A DNA stretch of 64,000 nucleotides from Limanda limanda. Lineage: Eukaryota; Chordata; Actinopteri; Pleuronectiformes; Pleuronectidae. Below, in pieces: positions 1 through 11,800 of the stretch. The notes beneath the pieces are model-generated. The model ran no database searches, had not been told where the DNA came from, and was given only the letters and a program-made list of their open reading frames with translations. The stretch covers positions 12,073,498 to 12,137,497 of the forward strand of contig NC_083639.1 of assembly GCF_963576545.1 (NCBI RefSeq), written 5' to 3'. Position 1 is the stretch's first letter. Each line of letters opens with the position of its first letter. The translations under genes were made by a program, and so were the position numbers.

Positions 1-159
1 CTGCTGTGAGGACTCATTATACCTGAAAACACCTCAGGCCAAGGCCACAACACACACACACAATGACAGTGACGGGACACAGTAAGCCCGAGCTGTCACT
101 TTGAACTGTTTTGACGGCAGCTCTCCAACTGGACTGACCTCCAAAAGCTGTGCACAAAC

Positions 160-210
<51 letters not shown>

Positions 211-219
211 ACACACACA
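160..219. repeat. (CA)n microsatellite
   Basis: CA dinucleotide array with one TC interruption. Confidence 0.95.
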
Positions 220-369
220 TCTGCACACATGGCAACTGGTCGGCAACTGTTTACAAGTAGATGTGATGAGAGTTTGAGACAAGGCTCCAACCGGTTGGAG
301 AGGGAGTGTCAGGGGAGGGGGACAAACGACAGAGGAACAACAAACCAGACTAAGGTCCAGTTCATTTAA

Positions 370-560
370 AAGGGACAGTTCACAGTTTATTGCAATATCA
401 GTTTTAGCTTCACAGATTTGACCATCTTTTGTTTTTCGTAATTAAACGGACAGACCTACAAAGTGGGAGTGAAGTGGAGTAATTTTAGACGTCCCAAGTT
501 CAGGTAGTAAAATCCCATTCATTTTCTCCAGAGAAAAATGTTATGCAACTCCCATCCAAA
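370..560. repeat. Possible degraded interspersed repeat
   Basis: The stretch starting with AAAAGGGACAGTTCAC has the texture of a dispersed teleost repeat and partly resembles the opening of the repeat at 53396. I cannot define its ends. Confidence 0.3.
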
Positions 561-1502
561 CCACCTCCACAGCTTGGATGGCTCTGAACGCTCCTGGTTG
601 AATCATCAGTGCAACACAGGGACAGCTGCATGAGAAAGTATTCAGTTCTTTGACAGAGGGTTTGCAAATTCACTGAACTTCTACTTTGTGTTTGAAAGCA
701 TTTACCAAACCAAACTGACTGATAACACTTGATGTCATTGAGATTACATTGAAATAACGAGTGCAGTGCCCGTTCTAAACATGTCTGTTTGGAATGGGAT
801 GTTTTTGTACTGTGGTTATGCTGTTTGCAGCTTTGTTTATGAAACTCTAAAAGTGACGTGCAGTAATTGAGCTGCAGCAACTAGAGACCTGCTGCAGGAC
901 TCCATAGAACCCTGAAGCTGCACCGCTGCTGCACAAAGAGCTGTTAACCTGTTTAAAATATGTTGAAACTCAACTCATCACGAAGAACAGTAAACTGGAG
1001 AATCAGCTGTTGTTGGCATCGTCATGTCCCATGAGTCCCTGCCGCCGCTGCTACAGAGTCCTGTTTATTCAAAGTTTAACATTGAACTATCACTGCTCTT
1101 CATTAAGCCCTTAACAAAACAACATAACTTGGTCTTCATGAACAGAAAGGACGTACAAGTTGGTTTGTCTTGTGCGGGTAGGTGAGATCCGATCTTAGAT
1201 CTGATCACAAGATGCATATGGGCTCAAAATGTATTTCCAGATGTGAACGCAAGCATTCAGAGCTGTGCACTGGTGATTTGATCAGAGAAACCCACACAGG
1301 GTTTCCCCCAGTGCTGTATAGGCCTGGCGGGCCGCCAGGCTTTACTCCCCCCCCGCCAGGCTAAGCGTCGCATGTTTTTTTATTTAAAAAAAAATAAATA
1401 AATCCGTCACTCGCGCACATCAACAACACTTCACTTCCTCATTGAGCCCCGATCCCCAAGCAACCATCCTATTGGTCCAAACAGTCAGATGTCCCACCCA
1501 GA

Positions 1503-1628
1503 CGCCTTCACTGACCCTCGGACATCAGAACGCTCCTTCAACACAGTGTTTTACTGAACATACGTCGCCTTCACTGACCCTCAGACATCAGAACGCTCCT
1601 TCAACACAGTGTTTTACTGAACATAAGT
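1503..1628. repeat. 63-bp direct tandem duplication
   Basis: Units 1503-1565 and 1566-1628 differ at only a couple of positions. They lie inside the transposon at 1297-2141. The high identity indicates a recent duplication, or an array inherent to the element family. Confidence 0.85.
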
Positions 1629-1982
1629 CAAAACCGAACATAAACATAAACCTAGTCCGTTACACGATTAGGCTGCAGCTATTTGGTTTTATTTACTTAA
1701 AAATAGGGTACTTCTTATTTCATACATTTTCCACAAATATGAGGAGGACTCAAATAGCCCTACAAAGTTCTGTGTTTAATTTATTTCAAAGTAGGCCGAC
1801 ACTTGCCTATGTATTTTGTTTGTTTGTTATTTTGTTGCTTGTCTGTTTGAGTAGCTGGCTGAAAGCAAAGAAGTAGTACGCTTATCTTTTATTGGTAACC
1901 AAACTGTTACGGTTCATTGTTTCTGAAATAAGAGGCCTGACTGCTATGTTCACAGCAAACTTGAATTTTTTTTAATATTAAG

Positions 1983-2105
1983 TAGGGCGGCCACTAACGA
2001 CTATTTTTCTATCGATTAATTTGACGACTATTTTATCGATTAGTCGATTAATCTAAACGATTAATTTTCCTCCCCCCCCCCCGCGGGTGCCTTCTAGCAG
2101 CCCTA
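1983..2105. mobile_element. Internally deleted hAT-like element
   Basis: It begins TAGGGCGGCCACTAACGACT and ends TAGCAGCCCTA, so its termini are inverted. The first ~95 bp, rich in ATCGATTA motifs, are nearly identical to 61514-61607. It is nested in the larger element at 1297-2141. Confidence 0.6.
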
Positions 2106-2410
2106 CCACCAGGCTTAGCAAGTTTTCTGGGGGAAACCCTGCCACATGTTAATACCAGGTGTGTACGAGCCCAGTCAAACAGAGGGTTCTACAAGAGGTC
2201 GGTCAATCAAACAGGTTTAAATCAAACCACCAGGTTAGTCAGACTTTTTTGGAAGATAGAAAATTATGTGGTTTACACTTTGGGACAGACCTGCCACTTG
2301 TGTTTTTCTCCTGCTGTTCCACTGTTATGTCTCAGAAACAACCGACACATATGTTGTATGATAATCAACATTGACAATGGCCAAAACAACTATTTTCAGT
2401 TGCATGCATG

Positions 2411-2441
<31 letters not shown>

Positions 2442-2447
2442 ACACAC
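2411..2447. repeat. (CA)n microsatellite
   Basis: CA array with one TA interruption, preceded by GCATGCATG. Confidence 0.95.
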
Positions 2448-5400
2448 TTCTAGGAAATCCAAGGCACCCAAGCAGGAGTTCTAACTACCAGCGAGCTATA
2501 ATATTACGCATTCTTTCTCTGTGTGTGTGCATGTGAGCACGTGCGTGTGTGCAGTGTTTATGCAGTAAGGCCTGGTCTTTGTTGCTCCGGGGGCTGATAC
2601 TGCAGTACAGAGCGATGGAGGAGAGGAGGGGGCGGTAATAGTTTTGAGTTGTACCACTGTGAGCTCATACTATTGTCCTGAGAAGAATGAAAGAAACAGA
2701 AAGAGAGGGGGAAAAGAACAGAAAGAAAGGAAACCAGGGGCACTGCGTCACAGTGAATAATATGCCCATTCATCCCTGTGCACACAGGAAGAGAGGACAG
2801 AGAGACAGGAAGTCAGTCGGACCAGTTCACTGCCAGTGGGGAGCACATGGGAGGGGAGGGTCCTACTAAAACAACTACAGGAAGTGTGTGTATGTGAGTA
2901 TGTGCGTGAGTGTGTGTGTGTGCGTGTGCAGCGGGATGGGGGGTTGGAGTGAGGTGAGTGTGAGTGTGATTCTCCAAATGAAGGGGCCTGAAGAAAAACA
3001 GGCAGCTGTGGAGTTCACCAGCATAGCCCTCCAAACCTGAAACCAGGCAGGAAAAGAGAGAGACTGCAGGAGAGAAACTGGGCCAGGGGTTTGATTGGGG
3101 GGGGGGTGGGTTGAGCAGTGTGTGTCTGCGGGGTTGGAGGGGCCACGGGACAAGATGTTTTAAACAGTCGAACAAGTCGGTAGTCTGAGGCCTCAGGTTG
3201 CAGGTAGTATTTCCACATAAGATTCTTCAGCCGGGTGGAATCTATTAGTTCCAGACATGCCTGCCTAATACTGCCTCACTGTACTCACACGTACACAAGC
3301 ACATGCAAGCGAGAGAGAGAGGAAGGGAGTAGAAGAAAAGATAGAATTACAGTACAGTAAGTGTTGGAGGGAAAAGTATTGCAGGAATGGGAAGATTCTA
3401 GCCCATGTCTTTTCCTTGGGTCTGGGCCTTTCCTCTGAAAACAAACACACACACACGTATACACACACAAACTTAAATTGGCATTTCCTCTCTCACCCAG
3501 AGCTTAAAACTTTTAGGAAAAGCAGTGTTGTCTTTAGGAGGAACATTAACTAGCTTAGTGACTTTTAGACGTGGAAAACCCTGCTGGAGCCAAACCACGG
3601 CCGACCTGCTCTGTGCGACAGAGGAGAGGAAAGCGCACACACACGCACGCAGGCAGAGAGCAGAGGATACGAGAGAAATAAAAGCTCACTCTGTGCTGCA
3701 GCTGGGTATAAATAAGTAAAGCATTGGACATCTCAGCAGCAGCAGAAGTTATTGGCGTCTTGCAAGTGCTTTATAAACTTCCCTTTTGACCCAACTTCCA
3801 TTATGGAGAACTGAGTACTGAGGGATGTTTTTAGATGAGGAAGTAAGCTCATAACATTCCGGCTTATCATTTTCTTTCATATGCAAAGACAGATGAGACA
3901 GAGGGCTGTGCATCTAATCTAACATTTAACTGTTTCATATGACGTCATTGATTTAATTGTGTTTTAAAATGAGTCAGAACCAGCCAAGAGGAAAAGCTTC
4001 TGTGGCATTGAACGCAGTTTGGACATGAAAAGTCTAACACAGACCAGAAAACTGCACTTGGCTAATTATGCTGCAGCCCGGTCACCACAACAGACTCAAC
4101 CACCACAAACCACTTTTACCATCCATGCAAGAATCATGTCAGCCAGTGCGGACAGATTAAACGGATGAGAGCGGGCGAATGCTCAAAACAAACCCCAAAC
4201 TTTGATGTTGCAGGAGGCTGCTGGCCACTGCACACCATGAGGGCAAATAATCAAGAGGGAGGGAGGAAGATGCTGTCGCTGCAGCTTACATTTGGCCCCA
4301 ATTCATCTACTAATCTATCGCTCTGACTGTGGGAGGCACAGAGAACTTGTGTTGTTTAGGACCCAAGGAAGTGAAGTTCCAAAACAAGGAAAAAGCTAAC
4401 AAGAGACGTTCTAAATTATAAAATATGCCGCATTCAAACCGCAGAACCAACCACAGTAATATGTCTGAGTAACTTAGGGTTTTTAAGGGGAGCAGACATT
4501 TTATCTATTTCCTTAGATTATCGTGTCTTATTTTCTCTTGAGTCTTCTGATAAACCTCTCTTCACCCCCCTAAGTAATGGCTGCGTGGGAATCAGTGTGA
4601 CAGGTCCGTGTTGCACCATTCATGTTGAGAGTCGAGGAGGTTGTGCGTGTGAGAGGAGAAGTGAAAAGGAGGTGACAGGGAGGGAGAGGGAGAGTAATCG
4701 TGGGGGGTAGCACTACTCAGCAGGGGTAAATTCCTCTGCACCGCCCTGCACCTCTCTGGTCAGATCGGGAAGTCATTAACCGTTTAGTCGCCCAGCAAAA
4801 CGCTTGATCTCCGGCTGGAGAAACACGGCCACCGGAACCAGACAGCAAGATGAGAAGTGGGTTTGTGTGACGGTGTGTGTTTGTGTTAAACGTATCCGTG
4901 GCCCACAAGGCTGAGCCACGGGAGCTCTCATCAGGGTTTATTACACTCCGAGCACAGGTCAGAGGTCACAGAGCCACTGGAGGGGGCTCAGTCTCCCGCG
5001 TCAACTGGTGGAATACAATCATCAGCTTCAACTCTGACCAGAAGGAGCTCTGCTCCTCATCTGCTCCTCTTCCACCATCGTTTGCTCTGCTTCCCCTCAC
5101 ATGGTGGCAGAGGGGTTGGAGGGGGTTAGAGACTAGGAGCTGGGGTCTCTATGCATAATGAATCAGGCTGCTTATCAAAAGTTAACAAGCTCCTCACCCA
5201 TTTACAGCCTCCTGCCTGTTCCACTAACCCAGTCTGGGAATGAAGCTGACAGAGTATGTGTTGGGGGAGGGGGAGTGGGAGTGGGACTGGGAATAGATGG
5301 AGGGACTTCAAATGAGACCAGACTGTGGCGCAAACTAATGATTATTTTCAGGATCAATTGATCTCACAACTATGTTTGATTAATCACTTACTCGATCGGC

Positions 5401-5621
5401 AAATTGTCAATAAAAAAGCCCCAAACCTAAATGATGGTGTCTGGTTAGCAGTCATTTTAATATAACAAAATAAAACAGGGAAAAGGGAGAAAATCTAAAT
5501 CTGTGTGTGTGTGTGTGTGGTGCAACCTTGAGGGTACCATCCTGGTGTCACCTCCATTTCCTGTCTCTGCCGGACACTACCATCTGGGCCTCAGTCTGTT
5601 CCAACAGCCATTTCTCTCGCT

Positions 5622-5622
5622 C

Positions 5623-5667
<45 letters not shown>
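5622..5667. repeat. Compound (TC)n(AC)n microsatellite
   Basis: TC repeats pass directly into AC repeats. Confidence 0.95.
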
Positions 5668-5668
<1 letters not shown>

Positions 5669-8469
5669 TCCGCCATAGGGATGCAAATCATGACCGTACA
5701 GTGATCTACACCATCTGTCTGAGAAGCTATGGATAGGTATCAGACAAAAAATTGCGCACATGTATTATACCATCCTGGACCAGCAGGGGATACAAAATTA
5801 AGCTTAGCTGTCCCACTGTGTGTGTGTGTGTGTCTGTGTGTGTGTGCGTCAACTCTTTCCAGTATTTCCAAATGGCCAGTGCATAACACCCCCCTTAATC
5901 AGCTTAGCAGCCAGTGGGGGGATTTGACTAATCCTCAACACAAGCAGGGGACGGAGCCTGCTGGGTGTGTGTCTGTCTGTGCGAGTGGTCCGTCTGACAG
6001 TGTGTGCAGTACATTAAATCAACCTCTACAGTCTTAGAGAGCATCCTCCCTCTCTAGACATCCAATATTACAAGAGCCAGTCAAGAATATTTTCAAATAG
6101 CGATGGATGGGTGAGGAGTCTCTCATGTGCTGGTGGGTGAAGATTCGTTCCCGTCTTTATTAGCAGGTCAACACTTAAATCTAGTGAATGAGCGATGGAG
6201 TGGAATGACTCGAGATACTTCGAGATTAAAGAATCATCAACTGCTTTGTCATCCCTTTTCATTTTTTCTTCATATTTCTTCCACTTCTGGGTCTGAATAA
6301 GATAAGTCAGCAACAATGATTCATGGGGACCTTGGGGGCTTCACATGCATGTGCGCACGCACATAAATGCCCCCCTGAGGGAAGCATCAGCGCTTTGAAG
6401 CCTAACACAGCGTGTAATAGCCTCACTCTGTCTAATAGTTGTGTATGACAGCCTATGTCACAGAGCAAACTGCACACACACACACATACACAAACAGACC
6501 CCAGCGGGAACGAGATGCATGATACTGAATGTGTACGTGACTGGTGTGAGACGTCCTTACGCAGCAAACTCTTATCTCTGCATTCCAAGAGACATCAGTG
6601 GCATGCCGAAAATGGCTGTAGGAAAATGGCAGAGATGGAGATAGAGGATACAGTCAGAGTTGAGAGGAGAGGGCGGGCGGCGGCACCGCGAGTTAACAGC
6701 TGTATCTGCTGATGTCTGCCGATCCTTATCTGAGTGCCAGTGGAAGGCAGAGAGGCCGGGAGAACAGAGCAGGGGAATATGTTCCAGCAGACAAAGGATG
6801 AGACCCAGAGCAGCAGCCGATAACATGAGATACTATCAGTATTCACGTCGAGGTCACATCGACACTGTGTCAGTTACTGTTTTCCTCGTTTCCTCATCTT
6901 AAGGTGATGGACATTCTACCTTCTTACAAAAACATAACGTTTTCCTTTTTTTGTTACCATCTTCTTGCGGAGACTGAAATGAAACTGTACAATGATTGTC
7001 TCAATGCTAAAACACTTATTAGCTATTGGTTGGACAAAACAAGCAAGTACAGTGAAGAATCAAACGGCACCTATAAGACCACATCAACACACACCGATGT
7101 GTTAGAATTAGACTGGAAATCTGTCAGGCTGTGCTAGGAATGTACACTCTGAGTCTTACAATAAAGCTGTGAAACTCAAGGTTATCTTGGAGGCCACAGC
7201 AGCAGGTCATGATTAAGAAACAGTGCGTTAGTCAGCAGAAAAAGCTGAATCAGGATCAACCATTGCAGCAAACTGCAATCACAAATCCCCCATGTCTCAC
7301 TGCTCCTGCCTCCATTTCACCCTTTCCTGCAGCCCCTTGCTCCAGAGGTGTAACTCATTCCCACGCCTGCCGGTGTCTGCACATGTGCATGTATGTGAAC
7401 GTTTGCACACTATGGAAAAGTGGCCTTGCTGTGTAATGACTCCTGCAGAGGCACGGCTCAGAGAGCTGCGGTTCCCAGCTGTGACAGGCCGGGCCGATGA
7501 AATATGGCCACCATTTCACCCAGCCGCAGCCTGTCACAGCCGCCCTTGCAGATACCAAAGCCTGGACACACAAGCCAATAGCTACGATGTGCATCTGAAA
7601 TGAGAGGCCGATAGAGCCGTGACTATGATTTGCTGCTATGCAGTTTACCCATCGACTTTTTTTTTTGCCATAGTGAAGATCACATTCCGTAAGCTAGGTT
7701 GAATTCCTCCTCACTTGCAACCCCACCGGCTCAGAGTGCTGCGGAGACATGTGAGGAGAAGAAACTGGGCCAAGCTGCATGAAGAGCGTCCCAGGGAGAA
7801 GGACAACTCAACACCTCAGCACATTACAACCACAACAACGACATTTTGTAGAACAGCACAAAAACAGCTCAGGGGATGTAGCTGGGAAAAAAACTCGTCT
7901 TATTCTCCTTTTCTGCAGCATTGTTCCCTCTTTAGGTGGTTTTTAGTTAATTTCGTAATAACCAACAACTCTGATGGCGTGAGGTAGAGCAACAACAAGA
8001 GGAAGAAAAGACGAACCAAGTGTTTCTTGAATTTACTCGATTTCCTATTATATGGTCCCTTTTAAACCAAGCACGGGTGCTCTATTAATGGAGAAGAAAC
8101 AAGACGGGAAAGGTGATTAACCAGCTGATAAAGACAGAGTATGTTTCCTTTAACAGCAAATACTCACAATAGTTTCCAATACAAACAAACCAGACTGCAA
8201 AGAAAAGCTAAGAAAACAGACATTTCATCACAGAAAATTGACTCTTTATTGACTTGTTAATCCGCATTTAAACAGATTTATTAACACTAAGAAATTGTAA
8301 ATAAAAAGGTACAATTCATTACCTACATTATTCTATTGCTATCACATGGAGGCATAATGAGTTGCATGCAGCATCAAGTGTGTTGCATTACTATATCACC
8401 AATGAAGACTTGCAAATGAAACTTTATACAGACAGCAAACTAGACTTGCAGTGCTGACCAAACCAAATT

Positions 8470-8890
8470 ACACACGCTCATAGATATCAGTCACATAAAA
8501 CTAAACTAAAAACAATACATTTCCAACTCATTTCAAGGCTGAAGATTATAAAATAAAAAAATCTGTGTGTGGTCTCCCACGTTTTCAAAATCGGTTATGA
8601 ATTGGAAATCCTCGTGTGCAGAAACCCTAAATATGCCAAATTTTTTCATCAAGATCAATGAATTCTTCTCTAATTTAATGAAAAGGTCAAAAAAAATTCC
8701 GATCTCACAATGTAAAAGAAAGAAGACGCAAATTCTTTGATCTACCCCTTTGTACCGATCTGCTCCACAATGTAATGGGTTCTTTCTCTGCCCATTTCCA
8801 TCCTTCCACCAAGTTTCGTGGAAATCACAACAAACACAACAAACCTCAGTGAAAATATAACATAAGCAGAGGTAATAGATGCACTTATTG
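8470..8890 (+). repeat. Interspersed repeat copy (family ending in GAGGTAATA)
   Basis: Blocks such as ATCTCACAATGTAAAGAAAG-like sequence, AATGGGTTCTTT, CACCAAGTTTCGTGGAAATC and a final AGAGGTAATA recur in the same order at 60600-61060. The family is common in fish genomes. There is no coding frame. Confidence 0.6.
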
Positions 8891-11800
8891 TACTATAGTG
8901 GGTAGATAATGACATTGGCTACTGTTCTCCTTGTCGCGATCATTCAGAAAAGGCGTTGTCCTTCCTAAGAGTAGGAGGGTTAATAAGCTGTAACGATGAC
9001 CTTCTGCCCTCTGTATGTGATCACAGTAATCCTCAGATGAAAGTAATTAGTGGATGAAGTGTCACAAGTCTATAGGGGTAGCCATATACTCAAATCATTA
9101 ATTTACAGTAATTGATATACTTATGGCACAAGGATATCGTAGGTCATCAGGTTTACTGTAATACTGTCCACGTGAGATAAGCACTGATGCTTGGTGAATG
9201 AGGACTTTGGGTCATTGTTCAGTTCTGAACACTCTCATGCTAAAGCCTTCTTTGCTATTCAGAGGTTTCATTAGAGCTTATAGAACTTTAATGAATATTT
9301 TGGGCTTCTAGGCATAGTAGGAAAAGGAGTAAAATGAGATTACAGAAAATGCATAAGACAGGTCTTATTCCAGCAGGCTTAAATGGAAAGTGAGACTTTG
9401 GGCTGGTTTTATTTTGAGCATTTAAAACCTGCAGGGGGATGCCACTACTTCTGCTAATGCAGCAGCTGGCTGAGTGAAGCAGTGTTTGGAAATTAGCATT
9501 GCCGTGTTTTCTAAATTCCTCTTACAGGATGTGCTGCAGCAGAGAGACACGGTGGTCAACTTCATTAGGTCGTATTTCCCCTCCACTGGAGAGACCTGAC
9601 ATCACCGTAAGACAGTAAAAGCTCAAGGCCAGGCCAGCAGCACCAACACCAGGGCACTGTTCCACCTCACTGGTCTGTAAAGCTTGGTATTCTGGGACAG
9701 CAGGAAGCCAGAAAAATATCTAGAAAAGAACAACACTTAACAAAGGTGCTGGATTAGGTGCATTATTTTAAGTTAGATGATCATTTGTTAGCACATTAAA
9801 ATGATTTAGTGTTTAGTCCTGCAGGAACAGCAGAGCCTCCATTGAGACAGGAAGGTGATGTAGTTTTGTGTACCCTCCCTGATTGGTTGGAGAGTCCCTT
9901 CGATCAATGCCCCTGCAGCAGAGCACATCAGGGTCAGTTTGTGTTTACTGCCCCAATAAAAATCTCCACTGTCCTTGTATAGCTTAGTGTTACAGGCCGA
10001 GAGATCCCCATTAATTATCTAGACTGTGGCAGCCGTGCCACCTGCCACAGTTTCATAATAATCAACTCATCTTTTACACACTTCTCATGATTCCATCAAA
10101 GATCTCCGTGTTTTGCAGCACTGCCTCATTGTAAAACTGTGGGCAGTGCCGTCTGCCCTGCTGCTGCTCTCTCTCTGACGTGTATCATCCTGGTCATCGG
10201 CTGCACTGGGAGAAATCCTGTGGTTCAGTGTAATGTCAAAACATTGTTAAAGTTTTTACCATCATCGGCAGGCAGGTAGACCTCAGCACAACAATTGCCT
10301 TCTTTGTACCTGTCATTCAGATGCATGAGAGAATACTCAATCATCAACCTTCAACAAGTTAGCTACCGCCACCGATGTAATCAGCTGCGGAAATCTAAAG
10401 TGTGATACACCCAAGCCTAAAGAATATTTGAGTGAAAAAAGAGTGAAAACTATTACACTGAAATCACAATAGGGAATTGAGGAGAAATGACCTCTCCCAG
10501 AATCCTCAGAGATGACGCCTGACTGAGAGGATTCGTATCTAAACAATAGCAGGGTGAGGAAAGCTCACCTAAGGTCAGCCTGAGGCCGCCCTGACAATGA
10601 CAACAGCCTTTGTGCTGCTCAAACACACAAACACTTACACACTGTTGTTTTGTTTCTCACACGTAACTGCCTACTTAACAGGCATTACCACCCACATGAT
10701 TGTCCCTACAGCTCAAATATCACCATGTCATGGGCCATGACAAACATCTGATGGTCATCACAGTCAGCCAAGGACAGACAAACAGCCATACTCCTGGCCA
10801 TGGCCTGACCCGCAGTGGGACAGACTTTATATAAATCTCAGGGTTACAGAGTCCTAGGCGTCCAGGGTCTTGCAGCAACACATTTATAACTTGTATTAAA
10901 GTGCCAATTCTGCCATGTACTCCTACATTATTGTTATCTGGTGCTGTATCATTCTGCCTAAAAGAAGTATAACCGGCTGAGCAGTGCCTCGTGGCATCTG
11001 ATACCCCTTCAAAGTAATGGATGAATTAGTCAGACTTCCTGGTTCATATTTCATTTTCTTACCTGTAAACTATGTGCAAACCCACGCAGCCCGTTTACTT
11101 CACGTAGTGCCAGTCACATGATTAAGCAGATTGTCTCAATGCAGAACGCTTGTGTTCAATTTTCCCATCGCAGCTAAAGAGCACCTGTTGACCAGTGAAG
11201 ACTCTAGATTGGTTGCTCTCTGCTGAACTGGAGCTTTGACCTCACAGAGGAGGAGCGTCAATGATGTATCAAATATCTGGAAGTTCTTAGTCCAGGTACA
11301 ATTTGTTTGGTGTTAACACCCATTGCACTACTGGTGTGAACCAAACCTGCACCAACCCCTTTTAGAGGATGTGGTCTCAGTCTAGCTCCAGTAACCATGT
11401 GCTCTGAAATCTGGGAAATAGATTGTGTAGCATTAGTAGCAGCTACAGCCAGAGAATTAACTGATGCTTGAAACATTGACTGGTACCAAGGAAAGAGGTA
11501 CGCTATTCCTGTATTTACCTTCTAGCTCCCGCCCCAGCCTCCGACCAATGAGCCGAGTGAACATTTTGTAATGTGTTCTGGTTCAGTTGGATTTTTCCTG
11601 TGTGAAAATAAGCTGAACCGCAGCTCTCCAGCTGATCTGGACCAGAGCAAATAGACTTAAGATATGAAAACACCCTAAAATGTATTGTATCCTCCATCTG
11701 ACATCCCTATGGTCGACTCTGTGGCCAAGTCCTACTGTTCAAGGCTCTCAATCTTTCTGGCCTTTGACCCAATGGGAGCCTGGCGTCAAGCGAGCATGAC

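Larger units (their letters stand above)
1297..2141. mobile_element. Non-autonomous DNA transposon with inverted ends (hAT-like), containing a nested element
   Basis: The ends are inverted copies: CAGGGTTTCCCCCAG at 1297 and CTGGGGGAAACCCTG ending at 2141. A further CCAGGC/GCCTGG match lies just inside. The pentamer CCACA directly precedes 1297 and directly follows 2141, consistent with a 5-bp target duplication. No transposase frame is present. Inside are a 63-bp tandem duplication (1503-1628) and a shorter element at 1983-2105. Assignment to hAT is tentative, because most hATs make 8-bp duplications. Confidence 0.6.
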
